Shown here: piece by piece, positions 41,160-50,695 of the stretch | Layout of the letters: every line of letters starts with the position of its first letter | How positions within the stretch are numbered: position 1 is the first letter of the stretch | Source of the DNA: UBA4417 sp031550085 | Lineage (GTDB): Bacteria > Bacteroidota > Bacteroidia > Bacteroidales > UBA4417 | DNA: 64,000 bases | Assembly: GCA_031550085.1 (NCBI GenBank) | Contig: JAVBOY010000012.1 | Location: 62,001 to 126,000, forward strand | Direction of reading: 5' to 3' | Translations under genes and position numbers: made by a program | The notes under the pieces: model-generated | What the model was told of the DNA's origin: nothing | The model's input: only the letters and a program-made list of their open reading frames with translations | The model's database searches: none

Positions 41160-42395
41160 ATGAGCTTTTACACTCCCAATAAACGCAAAATTATAAACGA
41201 TCCGTTGCACGGGTTTATTACGATTCCCAACGAATTGGTTTACGATATTATCGAAACGCCTTGTTTTCAGCGCTTGCGGCGGATTAAACAAGCCGGCTTG
41301 ACCGGATTGGTGTATCCCGGCGCTTTACACACCCGTTTTCAGCATGCTCTGGGAGCCATGCATCTGACACAACAGGCTGTTGAAACCTTGAAACACAAAG
41401 GATTTGAGATTTCCGACAACGAAACCTTAGGGGTTACTTTGGCCATTTTGTTGCACGATATCGGACACGGGCCTTTTTCGCATGCCTTGGAAAATTGTAT
41501 TGTGCCGCTGGATCACGAACAGATTTCACTTTTGTTTTTTGAAAAATTGAACAAACAATTCAATAACCAGCTAGACACGGCCATAAAAATTTTTACCAAC
41601 CAATATCCCCAAAAATTCTTGCACCAACTAGTATCCAGTCAACTGGATATGGACCGCTTGGACTACCTGATGCGCGACAGCTTTTTTGCCGGAGTAAGCG
41701 AGGGGGTGGTCAATATCGACCGCATTTTGAAAATGTTGACCATCGTCAACGACGAGTTGGCGGTGGAAGAAAAAGGGATTTATTCGATCGAAAACTTTAT
41801 TGTAGCCCGCCGCCTGATGTACTGGCAGGTTTATTTTCATAAAACCGTGCTGGCTGCCGAAAGTATGTTGGCCAGCCTGATCAAGCGGGCCAAGGAATTG
41901 ATTCAATCGGGTGTTGATCTTCCGGCCAGCCCGCCCTTGCTTTATTTTCTGAAAAACAACAATTCGGTGTTCGATATGGACGAATTGCTGGATCATTTCC
42001 AACTGCTGGACGATGACGATGTGGTGGCGGCCACCAAAAACTGGATGTATGCGTCCGATCCCATTTTAAAACAATTGAGTTCGGCCTTGGTATACCGCCA
42101 TTTGTTTGCCCTTGAAATTCAAAACGAACCGTTTGATGTAGATTACAAGCAACAAATCCGGCAAGCCATCGCCCGGAAAATGAACCTTCCGGAAGCGGAG
42201 GTTTCTTATTTGTTTCTGGAAGGAACCATTACCAACAAAGCCTATACGGCCGGCGACGATAAAATCGGGATTGCAGATAAAAAGGGAAACCTTACCGATA
42301 TTTCGCAGGTAGCCGATATGTTGAATATTTCGGTACTGGCACATCCCATAACCAAATATTATATTGCGTATCCCAAGGAGTTTCGTGCTACATAG
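41160..42395 (+). CDS. HD-domain phosphohydrolase (dGTPase-like family)
   Basis: A 411-residue cytoplasmic HD-superfamily hydrolase. From MSFYTPNKRKIINDPLHGFI it carries the HTRFQHALGAMHL block with His62, the HD pair His99-Asp100 in LLHDIGHGPFSHALE, and a distal Asp in SQLDMDRLDYLMRDSFF. This order (H...HD...D) matches dNTP triphosphohydrolase-related proteins such as SamHD1-like YwfO. The ATG at 41160 is preferred to an upstream TTG. Its substrate is unknown. It is divergent from porX; the C-terminal part contains an insertion after LHYFLKNNNSVFDMDELL-like helices. Confidence 0.88.
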   Translation: MSFYTPNKRKIINDPLHGFITIPNELVYDIIETPCFQRLRRIKQAGLTGLVYPGALHTRFQHALGAMHLTQQAVETLKHKGFEISDNETLGVTLAILLHDIGHGPFSHALENCIVPLDHEQISLLFFEKLNKQFNNQLDTAIKIFTNQYPQKFLHQLVSSQLDMDRLDYLMRDSFFAGVSEGVVNIDRILKMLTIVNDELAVEEKGIYSIENFIVARRLMYWQVYFHKTVLAAESMLASLIKRAKELIQSGVDLPASPPLLYFLKNNNSVFDMDELLDHFQLLDDDDVVAATKNWMYASDPILKQLSSALVYRHLFALEIQNEPFDVDYKQQIRQAIARKMNLPEAEVSYLFLEGTITNKAYTAGDDKIGIADKKGNLTDISQVADMLNISVLAHPITKYYIAYPKEFRAT

Positions 42396-42448
42396 GGAAA
42401 CGTCAATGATCAGAACAAGAAAGTTTGAGTTAAAAGGATCACTTTCAG

Positions 42449-43717
42449 TTACGAAACAATCTTCGCCACGGCATTGTGAATGTCGATTCCGCTCGGGCTC
42501 TGGAATACCCGCAGGTCGAATTCGGGAACAATGGCCAAAATATGGTCAAAAATATCGCTTTGTACTTTTTCGTACCGCGCCCACTTGACTTCGGTGGTAA
42601 ATGCATAAATCTCGATGGGAATGCCGTTTGCCGTGGGTTGCAACTGGCGAACCAGCAAATCCAGGTCCTGGCGTATCAATTCGTTGTTCCGTAAATAAAT
42701 TTCCAGGTAAGCACGGAAAATGCCGATATTCGTTTGGCGTTTGCCGTTTACCAGAATAGATTCGTCGATTTTGTTGGCGCTGTTGTATTCGTCCAGTTCT
42801 TGCTCCGTTTGGTCGATATAGTCTTTCAAAATGCTGATTCTGCGAAAGTTGTTGAGCATTTTTTTATCACAAAAACGTACGCTGGCCATATCAATGTTGA
42901 TAAAGCGTTTCATGCGGCGGGCGCCCGACTCTTGCATGCCGCGATAGTTTTGGAACGAATCGGTGATCAGTGAATAGGTAGGCAGGGTGGTGATGGTATT
43001 ATCCCAATTCTGAACTTTTACCGTGGTCAGCGAAATTTCCTGAACCGTTCCGTCGGCATTGTATTTGGGCATATTAATCCAGTCGCCCAGTCGCACCATA
43101 TCATTGGCCGAGATTTGGATTCCACCCACAAACCCCAAAATGCTGTCCCTGAAAATCAACAGTAAAACGGCAGAAAATGTTCCCAGGCCGATCAATACGG
43201 AGCCTGCGGATTTGTTGAGTAAAAACGATAAAATGACAATGATACCCAGCATTACCACAAAGGTCTTCCCAACCTGGATAAAGCCTTTGATCGGGTGATT
43301 CCGGGAGGTGGCCTTCTTTTCGAAAATGGCTTCAATGGAATTTAAAAAGGAAAATCCGATCAAGATAACGACGATAACCAGATAGATGCTGGTAAGCAAC
43401 AAAAATAGGCTGGTAAGTTTCGGGAATTCGGAGAGCGTGGCCGGAATGCTGTTGTAAACAAGCAAGCCCGGTATTAATAATGCGATTCGCTGGAATACCT
43501 TTTTCGTTATCAGCACATCATCCCATTCGGTTCTGGTGCGGGCAACGATGCGCCGGACAATTTTGTTGATTAAAAATTTGGAAACATGATACAAGGCATA
43601 GCCTAGCAGTAGGATCAGGATAAAATCGCTTAAATGGATGATTTTTTCGGCAATATGAGTGGATATTCCGATGTCAATCAGCCATTTATGTATAATCGTT
43701 TTAATGTTTTCAGGCAT
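42449..43717 (-). CDS. Mechanosensitive channel of the MscS/YbdG family
   Basis: A 422-residue inner-membrane channel protein. Five N-terminal hydrophobic segments (about 25-50, 70-90, 100-125, 150-170, 175-200) precede the MscS pore and beta domain: LIGLGTFSAVLLLIFRDSILGFVGGIQISANDMVRLGDWINMP, with the W-G-x-V-like block GTVQEISLTTVKVQNWDNTITTLPTYSL. The large cytoplasmic region and RFINIDMASVRFCD resemble the MscM channel YbdG. It protects against hypo-osmotic shock by family knowledge. The gene is convergent with the HD gene and has a -7 box upstream. Confidence 0.92.
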   Translation of the reverse strand: MPENIKTIIHKWLIDIGISTHIAEKIIHLSDFILILLLGYALYHVSKFLINKIVRRIVARTRTEWDDVLITKKVFQRIALLIPGLLVYNSIPATLSEFPKLTSLFLLLTSIYLVIVVILIGFSFLNSIEAIFEKKATSRNHPIKGFIQVGKTFVVMLGIIVILSFLLNKSAGSVLIGLGTFSAVLLLIFRDSILGFVGGIQISANDMVRLGDWINMPKYNADGTVQEISLTTVKVQNWDNTITTLPTYSLITDSFQNYRGMQESGARRMKRFINIDMASVRFCDKKMLNNFRRISILKDYIDQTEQELDEYNSANKIDESILVNGKRQTNIGIFRAYLEIYLRNNELIRQDLDLLVRQLQPTANGIPIEIYAFTTEVKWARYEKVQSDIFDHILAIVPEFDLRVFQSPSGIDIHNAVAKIVS

Positions 43718-43788
43718 CTCTATCTAAGGGTAAAATAAGACGAATCTTAGGAAAAACGTACTTCTCAGTAGAAAATCATAATCAAAAA

Positions 43789-43796
43789 CAAAGTTA
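43789..43796 (-). promoter_or_regulatory. -7 box for the MscS gene
   Basis: The minus strand reads TAACTTTG, a full match, 71 nt upstream of the start codon. Confidence 0.35.
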
Positions 43797-43815
43797 AAGG
43801 TTTTTCTGAAAAAGC

Positions 43816-43855
43816 AAAATAACCGGAACCTTGATTGCAAGGCGCCAGTTATTTT
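43816..43855 (-). terminator. Terminator-like hairpin after the exported SOD gene
   Basis: An outer stem AAAATAACCGG/CCAGTTATTTT with one mismatch and an inner CCTTG/CAAGG stem lie about 65 nt past the SOD stop codon. The strand ends in TTTT. Confidence 0.55.
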
Positions 43856-43920
43856 GGGTAACTAAGAAAAAACATCACACTTCCGAAGGTCAGGCTGTTT
43901 GTGTTTAAGCCGGGCTTCGG

Positions 43921-44631
43921 TTATTTTTTAGCCAGAGCAGTTTTGTAACGGCTTTCGACGGTTTTCCAATCTACCAGATTCCAAAATGCATCCACATATT
44001 CGGGCCGGCGATTTTGGTATTTCAAATAATAGGCGTGTTCCCATACATCCAATGCCAACAAGGGAATTCCATTTTCTTCTACAACATCCATCAGCGGGTT
44101 GTCTTGATTGGAAGTGGTCGTGATTTTCAACTCATGATTCTTCGTAAGGATCAGCCAAGCCCATCCGCTTCCGAATTTTCCTTTGGCGGCATTCGAAAAT
44201 TGTTCCTTAAACTTATCGAAACTTCCGAATTGTTTCTCGATCACTTTCATAAGGTCTGCGCTGGGTTGTCCACCGGCGTTGGGTTTCATATTTTCCCAGT
44301 ACAAAGTGTGGTTGTAAAATCCTCCGGCATTGTTCCGCACATCGACGGAACGTTTGCTGATGGTTGCAAAAATTGTTTCCATCGGCATGGTTTCCATATC
44401 GGTTCCTTTGATGGCCGCAACAAATTTGGTGTAATAGCCCCGGTGGTGCTTGTCGTAGTGGAGTTCGACGGTTGCTTTGTCAATATAAGGCTCCAGGGCG
44501 TCGTACGAATAAGGCAAAGCCGGAAATACAAAACTTTGGGCGGCTGCTTGCGCTGGTTTATTTTGCGCTGACAAACGGCCTCCGGTTAAAAAGGCAAACC
44601 CGCATAAGGTAAAAAGCAATAAATGTTTCAT
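43921..44631 (-). CDS. Exported Fe/Mn superoxide dismutase
   Basis: A 236-residue superoxide dismutase with an N-terminal signal peptide (MKHLLLFTLCGFAFLTGGRLSA, cleavage before QNKPAQAAAQ). It therefore probably acts in the periplasm or at the cell surface. All four metal ligands are seen: His in ELHYDKHHRGYY, His in FYNHTLYWENM, and Asp and His in LDVWEHAYYLKYQNRRPEY. The start at 44629-44631 is preferred because the signal peptide follows; a longer frame adds 23 residues. It is about 60 percent similar by eye to the cytoplasmic copy immediately upstream, from which it may derive by tandem duplication plus gain of a signal. Confidence 0.93.
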   Translation of the reverse strand: MKHLLLFTLCGFAFLTGGRLSAQNKPAQAAAQSFVFPALPYSYDALEPYIDKATVELHYDKHHRGYYTKFVAAIKGTDMETMPMETIFATISKRSVDVRNNAGGFYNHTLYWENMKPNAGGQPSADLMKVIEKQFGSFDKFKEQFSNAAKGKFGSGWAWLILTKNHELKITTTSNQDNPLMDVVEENGIPLLALDVWEHAYYLKYQNRRPEYVDAFWNLVDWKTVESRYKTALAKK

Positions 44632-44776
44632 GATTTTAGATATAAAAGTTAGAATGAAAGAATTAAAAAATAGTCTAATACCAAAGGTGGCGATTAACAA
44701 GAGATATAATCTTTTCGTGAAAATAAATTCGAATAATTAATAGGGTCTCCGAAAGCTGGCAATAAGCGATCTAAAG

Positions 44777-45391
44777 TTAGTTATTTTGATGCCTTTTGTA
44801 AAAATCATTTACTTTTTCCCAATTCACGAGATTCCAAAAAGCGTTGATGTAGTCGGGACGCCGGTTTTGGTATTTTAAATAGTAAGCATGTTCCCACACG
44901 TCCAAACAAAGGATCGGTTTGCCGTGACAATCATGGATATCCATCAACGGATTGTCTTGATTGGCGCTGGAACAAATGCACAACTCGCCGTTTTCTTTTA
45001 CGCTCAGCCACACCCAACCGCTGCCAAATCGATTTGTTGCCGCTTCTGTAAATTTGGTTTTGAAATTTTCGAACGAGCCGAATTGTTTGGTAATCGCTTC
45101 GCCGATTTCATTTTTGGGTTCACCGCCTCCGTTTGGCGAAAGAATTTCCCAAAACAGTTTGTGATTGTAATATCCGCCGCTATTGTTCCGGACGGCAACC
45201 GGCAGTTTGCTGATGTTGGCAAAAATTTCTTTCAAAGGCTTGCCTGCATATTCAGTTTCGGCGATAGCCGCCACAAATTTATCAAAATAAGCTTTGTGGT
45301 GCTTCGTATGGTGGATTTCCATGGTCATGCGGTCGATATGAGGCTCCAATGCGTCATATGCGTAAGGAAGTTCGGGGAATTTATAGTCCAT
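44777..45391 (-). CDS. sodB: Cytoplasmic Fe/Mn superoxide dismutase
   Basis: A 204-residue superoxide dismutase converting superoxide to oxygen and hydrogen peroxide. Ligands are in MEIHHTKHHKAYFDKF, YYNHKLFWEIL, and LDVWEHAYYLKYQNRRPDY. There is no signal peptide (starts MDYKFPELPYAYDALEPHID). GSGWVWLSVKENGEL and CSSANQDNPLMD correspond to the region that tunes iron versus manganese preference; I cannot assign the metal safely. It lies 145 nt upstream of the exported paralogue on the same strand. Confidence 0.95.
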   Translation of the reverse strand: MDYKFPELPYAYDALEPHIDRMTMEIHHTKHHKAYFDKFVAAIAETEYAGKPLKEIFANISKLPVAVRNNSGGYYNHKLFWEILSPNGGGEPKNEIGEAITKQFGSFENFKTKFTEAATNRFGSGWVWLSVKENGELCICSSANQDNPLMDIHDCHGKPILCLDVWEHAYYLKYQNRRPDYINAFWNLVNWEKVNDFYKRHQNN

Positions 45392-45798
45392 TGTTTTCTA
45401 AATTTATGGGTTGATAGTAAAAAAGTAATAACGAATCATAAACACTAAATGATGCAAAAAAGTTCACGATTACCTTATTTTTAAAGCACTAAAAATAAAT
45501 AATATACGAAAATGGACCCTCTAAATCAATGATCTAAAGCGGATGAGCTGTGTAAAATGAATGGTTTTGGCACTTAATTTGCTTGTAAATATTGGAAAAT
45601 TTGAGTAAAAAATACTGCTTTTCTATGAAAAAGAAGTATTTTTGTTCTCTATTTTTAACAATTAGGACTTGGAATAGGTAATGGTGTAGTTTTTTTTGTT
45701 TGAAAGAGTATCCAAGAAACAGGCAAAAAAGAAGGAAAGTAAAAATTATTCCCCTATTACTTTTTTTGATTTAAAGATTTAACATAACAAGAAAGTAT
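45392..45798. other. Divergent AT-rich regulatory spacer, no gene
   Basis: A 407-nt spacer between sodB and the envelope operon. A plus-strand -7 match TATTTTTG lies at 45637-45644, 155 nt before the operon ATG. It overlaps the 3' arm of an imperfect inverted repeat (about 45609-45642, AAAATACT...AGTATTTT). Simple A/T-rich sequence fills the rest, and I see no ORF or RNA gene. Confidence 0.5.
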
Positions 45799-47118
45799 AT
45801 GAAGAAAGTACTGTTTTTTTTCGTGCTTTTGGTTGCTGCCAATGGTTTAGTCATAGCACAAGACGCTACTCTTACAAAGGAGCAGTTATTTGCGCTTTTC
45901 AATCAGGCAGGCCAGGCTGAGAAAGAAGGGCGTGATCAGGATGCCATCAACAATTATTTGACCATTGTCAAACATGCGCCGCAAATCCCGGAAACATACT
46001 ATCGGTTGGGGAACTTGTTAGGGAAAAAAGAGGATCGAACTTCCATCGAAATGGCCATTACTTATTACACCAATTACTTGACTTTATTACCGAATGCCGA
46101 CAATGCCGATGAAGTGCGGGAAGAAATATTACGTTTGCAGCGTAAACTCCGCGGATTGCCAGCAACCGCCACAGCACAGGTAAAACCTGGGGATAAATCG
46201 CCTGCCGATACAACTGTAAAGAAACTGACCGCCAGCGATTACATGAGGATTGGGAATAACTATTTCGATAAAAAGCAATACAAACCAGCCATTGAAAATT
46301 TTGAAAAAGCGAAAGACCTGAATGAAACGGATGAGCAATACTACTACTTGTGTTTGTCCTATGTAGGTTTGAAAGATAAGGATAACGCAGAACTTGCGTT
46401 GAAGAATTACGAGCGGTTGTCTCCGGACGGGGCATTTAAGAAGGAGTTGAAGCAAGCGATCAAGAAGATGAATGAAGAACAGTACGACCGCGTATCAGGG
46501 CTGGATTTGATGAAATTTTACCTCGGAATCAATTACCGCTATTCTCTCAATATGGGAATAAAGTATGAGGGGACTTCATACAAATCGAATCCTTTGCAGG
46601 GAGGAAGCATTCAATTTATTTCCGGGTCGGAGCGGCAGCTGAAATTCGGTGTCGACCTCGCTTACAACTGGATCAAGATTTCAAAATCGATGGATTCCAC
46701 AGGAATATTTACCTATCCTTGGGGCGATCAGCGCGATAACATTATGAATGTGGATTTGAGGTTTAAAGGAATATTTGTTCCCGAAAAACCGCTATTCAGT
46801 TTGGGAGAGAAAAATGTTGCACGCTTTATCGGTTCATTTGGCGCCGGATTGGGCTATTTGACGACCACAGGAAATCCCTGGTTCTTTTATCCGGATCAAG
46901 GAGAAGAACCGGATCCAACCTCCAAGGTACTTTCGGGATTCTTGAATTACTTAAGCTATGAAGCAACCGTTGGTATACTGTTCTCGCAGAGGAGTACTTT
47001 GCGGGGTTTGAAGATCGAATTGGTTGGAGCTGGATATTGGCAGTTTGATACCGAATACCGTTTTCAACCGTATGCTGCGCTTCAGGTGGGCTGGGTGTTT
47101 GGATTTTCGCGGCACTAA
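45799..47118 (+). CDS. Exported TPR protein with C-terminal outer-membrane-like beta region (envelope operon gene 1)
   Basis: A 439-residue exported protein of unknown function. The signal peptide is MKKVLFFFVLLVAANGLVIA, before QDATL. Residues about 25-225 are TPR-like helical repeats (FNQAGQAEKEGRDQDAINNYLTIVK, YMRIGNNYFDKKQYKPAIENFEKAKDL). Residues about 240-439 alternate hydrophobic and polar residues as in a small outer-membrane beta-barrel and end in ALQVGWVFGFSRH with many Tyr/Phe/Gly. The layout repeats in gene 4 of the same operon (49355). A scaffold or assembly role at the outer membrane is inferred only. Confidence 0.8.
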   Translation: MKKVLFFFVLLVAANGLVIAQDATLTKEQLFALFNQAGQAEKEGRDQDAINNYLTIVKHAPQIPETYYRLGNLLGKKEDRTSIEMAITYYTNYLTLLPNADNADEVREEILRLQRKLRGLPATATAQVKPGDKSPADTTVKKLTASDYMRIGNNYFDKKQYKPAIENFEKAKDLNETDEQYYYLCLSYVGLKDKDNAELALKNYERLSPDGAFKKELKQAIKKMNEEQYDRVSGLDLMKFYLGINYRYSLNMGIKYEGTSYKSNPLQGGSIQFISGSERQLKFGVDLAYNWIKISKSMDSTGIFTYPWGDQRDNIMNVDLRFKGIFVPEKPLFSLGEKNVARFIGSFGAGLGYLTTTGNPWFFYPDQGEEPDPTSKVLSGFLNYLSYEATVGILFSQRSTLRGLKIELVGAGYWQFDTEYRFQPYAALQVGWVFGFSRH

Positions 47119-47166
47119 TTAAAATAAAACCACTTTGCCGGATTCCGGTCTGGCAAAAAATACTTG

Positions 47167-48312
47167 ATGAGACAACTGGTAATTTGTTTTTACTTGTTTT
47201 GTGCTTGTACTACTTTTACACTTCATGCACAATCTTTTTCTACGAGGAAATTGGCGGAGTTGGGTGGGTGCATATCCAAAACGAGTTTACCAAAAAAAGA
47301 TAGTATTTTTAAATGTGCTCAAGTAAAAGGACAACTAGTTCGAATTGAGTATAATTACAAGAAAGAAGTTACCCATTTGGGAATTGCTGTTTTTAGCCAA
47401 GGTACAAAAGAAAAATATGGAACACCGGTTTGTAATTTCATCGAACGGCTGATGCTTGAGTTGGCATTGCAAGGGAATAATCCGAACGAGATTAACAAGA
47501 AATTGAAAGAATACAAGATCAGTATGGAAGACCGGACCGGGTGGCGCAGCAGCAGTATTCTTTTACCCGACATCACGGTCGGGGCAATTTTGAATCGTAT
47601 GAAAGGAACAGCACAATTTTCGTTGAAACAGTGGGGGAATTATTATGCAGCTTCCTGGGCTTTGGGCAACAACAAGTTTTTTGTTTCGATTCCTGCTTCG
47701 CGTGAGTTGATTTTCGGAACCAATAAAAAAGAATCCGATGAAATCCTGAACAAGCTGATACAGGAAAACCGTTGCCATACATACTATCGCGACAACGAAG
47801 AAAATGAGAGTTACGACAATTTGGTCGATACGGTGGTTGACAATCAAAATGTTTTTGTAAAGAAAGGTAGTTCGTTCGTATTGACAAAAATAAATTCGGA
47901 CATTTACATGTCGAAAGATGTGGTCGAACGGTATTATCCGCTCAACGACCGGAATTATCCTTCGTTTTCGTTGAAGAATTTGTTACTGACTCCGAATTTA
48001 AACCCGACCATACAACTTCATTTAAAACACTCGATGTATGGAAACCGCAATTCGGAATGTGATATCCGGTGGACAGACTTTGTTTGTTTTTTTAAACAGG
48101 GATTTGATATGTATTGTTATGTGGAAGACTCGAAATCCCCTACATTAAAAGCTACCGTGATTTTGCACAGCACCAAATACAACTACATTCATTTGTTGTC
48201 GATAACGGCGGATGCCGATACCATTTTTCAAAAAGACGGACAACTCTATGCGGAGTTATATTCCAACATACCCCAAAATAACATTAAAAGCTTGTTTCAA
48301 ACTAATCTTTAA
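47167..48312 (+). CDS. Exported protein of unknown function (envelope operon gene 2)
   Basis: A 381-residue protein. The ATG at 47167 is preferred over a TTG one codon earlier. The signal peptide is MRQLVICFYLFCACTTFTLHA, before QSFST. I do not recognise a domain. The body is mixed alpha/beta with a basic start, a conserved-looking WGNYYAASWALGNNKFFVSIP segment and a beta-rich C-terminal third. It has no membrane segment, so it is probably periplasmic. It is 48 nt downstream of gene 1 and 11 nt upstream of gene 3. Confidence 0.75.
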   Translation: MRQLVICFYLFCACTTFTLHAQSFSTRKLAELGGCISKTSLPKKDSIFKCAQVKGQLVRIEYNYKKEVTHLGIAVFSQGTKEKYGTPVCNFIERLMLELALQGNNPNEINKKLKEYKISMEDRTGWRSSSILLPDITVGAILNRMKGTAQFSLKQWGNYYAASWALGNNKFFVSIPASRELIFGTNKKESDEILNKLIQENRCHTYYRDNEENESYDNLVDTVVDNQNVFVKKGSSFVLTKINSDIYMSKDVVERYYPLNDRNYPSFSLKNLLLTPNLNPTIQLHLKHSMYGNRNSECDIRWTDFVCFFKQGFDMYCYVEDSKSPTLKATVILHSTKYNYIHLLSITADADTIFQKDGQLYAELYSNIPQNNIKSLFQTNL

Positions 48313-48323
48313 ATAAGAAGAAA

Positions 48324-49316
48324 ATGCGTACAATCACTTTTTTTATCCTGTTCTCTTTGACGTTTTTGTTAGGTAAGGATGTATATGCGCAATTAGAAAA
48401 GACTGATTTGCAAATTATTGACGGGATCAGCGATGCAGGTGTGAAAGCAAAAATTGAATTGAATACATCCGCATTGTTAACTGCTTTTGGAAAAGCCGTT
48501 ATAGACGGGACTATGCCCAAACTGACCCAAATGGATATTTCTTCTGAGGCTGTAAATACATTGAATACGATCTGGGAAACAAGCGCCATGGCCTGCCCGG
48601 TATCGGTAATCCGCGAAAGATGCTTGACGCGTCCTCAAGGAGGATACCAAGTACGGAATATTCCTATAACCATGTTTTCAGCACCCAAAGCCGACCAAGA
48701 GCAGGATTTGGTGATTAACTTCACGTCAACCGGAAGGATTGATGCGATTAATATTGCGATTGCAGAAAACCAATACACCCAGATACTTCATCAAAACATT
48801 TCGGTTCAGGATTTTGTGAGAAGGCAACGGATCATCGATTTGGTTGAACAGTTCCGGACGGCCTACAACGAAAAAGACATGCCTTTTATGCAACATATTT
48901 TCAGTGATAATGCATTGATTATCACCGGGAAGGTTATCAGGGAAAAACCGAATTCCAGCGAAATGATGAACCGCCTGAATACAGAGAAGATTGTCTATTT
49001 CCAACAAACCAAGGCGCAATATTTGACGAAATTGAAAACCGTTTTTCAAGCCAATAAGTATATTAATGTCGTATTTGATGACATTGAAGTCATGGCGCAT
49101 CCCAAATATCCTGAAGTTTACGGGGTTACGTTAAAGCAAACATGGAATTCTTCAAGTTATAACGATGAAGGATTCTTGTTTTTACTGGTTGATTTCCGGA
49201 ATGAGGACGAACCGCTTGTCCATATACGTACCTGGCAGCCGAACATGTACAATGGGCGGGAGTTGACGCGTGAAGAGCGGTTTAACTTAGGGTCTATTCC
49301 TCCGTTAACCCGTTAA
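48324..49316 (+). CDS. Exported protein with NTF2/SnoaL-like C-terminal domain (envelope operon gene 3)
   Basis: A 330-residue exported protein. The signal peptide is MRTITFFILFSLTFLLGKDVYA, before QLEKT. The N-terminal region (about 30-150) is of unknown fold. The C-terminal part (about 165-320) has the look of an NTF2-like cone: IIDLVEQFRTAYNEKDMPFMQHIFSDNALIITGKVI, then YLTKLKTVFQANKYINVVFDDIEV and beta strands through LLVDFRNEDEPLVHIRTWQPN. Its role is unknown; NTF2 folds often bind small ligands or partners. Confidence 0.78.
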   Translation: MRTITFFILFSLTFLLGKDVYAQLEKTDLQIIDGISDAGVKAKIELNTSALLTAFGKAVIDGTMPKLTQMDISSEAVNTLNTIWETSAMACPVSVIRERCLTRPQGGYQVRNIPITMFSAPKADQEQDLVINFTSTGRIDAINIAIAENQYTQILHQNISVQDFVRRQRIIDLVEQFRTAYNEKDMPFMQHIFSDNALIITGKVIREKPNSSEMMNRLNTEKIVYFQQTKAQYLTKLKTVFQANKYINVVFDDIEVMAHPKYPEVYGVTLKQTWNSSSYNDEGFLFLLVDFRNEDEPLVHIRTWQPNMYNGRELTREERFNLGSIPPLTR

Positions 49317-49354
49317 CGTTTTTACGATATATAACTATTATTTTGATAAGGCTG

Positions 49355-50665
49355 ATGAAAAGAAAGTTTGGCTATTGTATTGTAATTCTTTTTGTCCTTT
49401 GTTTTGTTGACTTCCGCCTGATGGCGCAAACCATGACCGTAGAACGAGACACCACTGCCACCGAATCATTATGTACCGTGGGAGAGTCGGATGCCTGTGT
49501 CACGATTACAGCGCCTAAATCGCTACAACTCACCTTCGAGTCCTCGATGGATGCTGTTGTAAAAATTGTTTCACGTCGCGATGTGGGTTTCAATACCATT
49601 TATCTGTTGAGTTTTCCTACGGGCTATATTTATGCAAACCGGTTTCTTGAAATACGGGCGGCTCAATACCAGCAACCGGTTGAAATCCACCTGAATTTGT
49701 CGCCCAAAGAATCGAGAAAGTACTACATAAAGATTCCGGAATGCTATCCATCCTTGTTTAGCGGGGCTCAAGAATTGGCTCGAAAGGGCTTTTATACGGC
49801 GGCTTCCGAAAAATACAAAGAAGCCCAGCGCTGCTCGGATGCTCCCTTCGGAAATGATATAAAGGCCCGTTTAAAGCAATTGGATACCATTATTGCAGCC
49901 AAAAGGATTGCCGACGAAAGTTTTGACCTGTTGGATTATGCCAAAGCGGCTGATAACTATAAGAAGATCGTATCCTTTAATTCGGAGGACGAAACGGCAA
50001 GCAGGAGGTATGCCGAATCGGTATTGAAAAGAAACCAAACCTGTTTCAAATATCTGGATAAAGCCGAAGAATTTTTTAAAGAAAAAGATTTTGATAAAGC
50101 TACGGAGCTTTACCTACGTGCCCTTGCCAATGGCTGCGAACAAGTTGAAAACGGCAACCTTATCAGAGCGCGAATCGAATACATGCGAAATTATAAGGAA
50201 AAAAAGGCCGAACGGGAGTGGGTCATTTCCTATCAATATGCCTCTAATACACCGATTGGTGTATCATTTGGAGGATATAAACAGTACAAGCCTTTTCTTT
50301 ATGCTTCCATCCGGACCAATCCAGACTTTTTCGAATCTTTGCGTTCCAATTATGAAAAAGCAGATAAACCGGAGTTCAATTTTTCGGCGGGCGCCACATT
50401 TCGGTTGACGCAAGCCATTCCGTTGTGGATGAATGCTGGAGTAGGGTATACAGGAGTAGGGGAGTACATCTATGATCCGGTAGATCCGGCAAAAGAACCT
50501 GATTTGAAAAACTATAGCGCCCTATCGCCGGAACTGGGTTTACTAGGAAAAATCGGGCCGATAGCGCTCAGTTATACTTTTCAATACCGTTTTGCTTTTG
50601 ATGCCGATAAGCAAAGCTACATCAAACCGGCCAAGCATATCTTCGGGATCGGCTTCTGTTTTTAG
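49355..50665 (+). CDS. Exported TPR protein with C-terminal beta region (envelope operon gene 4)
   Basis: A 436-residue exported protein. The ATG at 49355 is preferred over a TTG four codons upstream; the signal peptide is MKRKFGYCIVILFVLCFVDFRLMA, before QTMTV. A beta-rich domain (about 25-120, VTITAPKSLQLTFESSMDAVVKI) is followed by TPR-like repeats (about 125-270, AQELARKGFYTAASEKYKEAQRC, YLDKAEEFFKEKDFDKATELY) and an outer-membrane-like region ending HIFGIGFCF with a terminal aromatic residue, as for barrel proteins. It shares its architecture with gene 1, which suggests an ancient duplication within the operon. Confidence 0.8.
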   Translation: MKRKFGYCIVILFVLCFVDFRLMAQTMTVERDTTATESLCTVGESDACVTITAPKSLQLTFESSMDAVVKIVSRRDVGFNTIYLLSFPTGYIYANRFLEIRAAQYQQPVEIHLNLSPKESRKYYIKIPECYPSLFSGAQELARKGFYTAASEKYKEAQRCSDAPFGNDIKARLKQLDTIIAAKRIADESFDLLDYAKAADNYKKIVSFNSEDETASRRYAESVLKRNQTCFKYLDKAEEFFKEKDFDKATELYLRALANGCEQVENGNLIRARIEYMRNYKEKKAEREWVISYQYASNTPIGVSFGGYKQYKPFLYASIRTNPDFFESLRSNYEKADKPEFNFSAGATFRLTQAIPLWMNAGVGYTGVGEYIYDPVDPAKEPDLKNYSALSPELGLLGKIGPIALSYTFQYRFAFDADKQSYIKPAKHIFGIGFCF

Positions 50666-50695
50666 TTCGCATCGTTTTTCAAAACCGGTTTTAGA

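Noticed and set aside
50681..50692. AAAACCGGTTTT palindrome between the envelope operon and the TonB receptor as a terminator
   Set aside because: It is a perfect 12-bp palindrome with no loop, and both genes converge here. It could be a shared bidirectional element, but there is too little support to call it.
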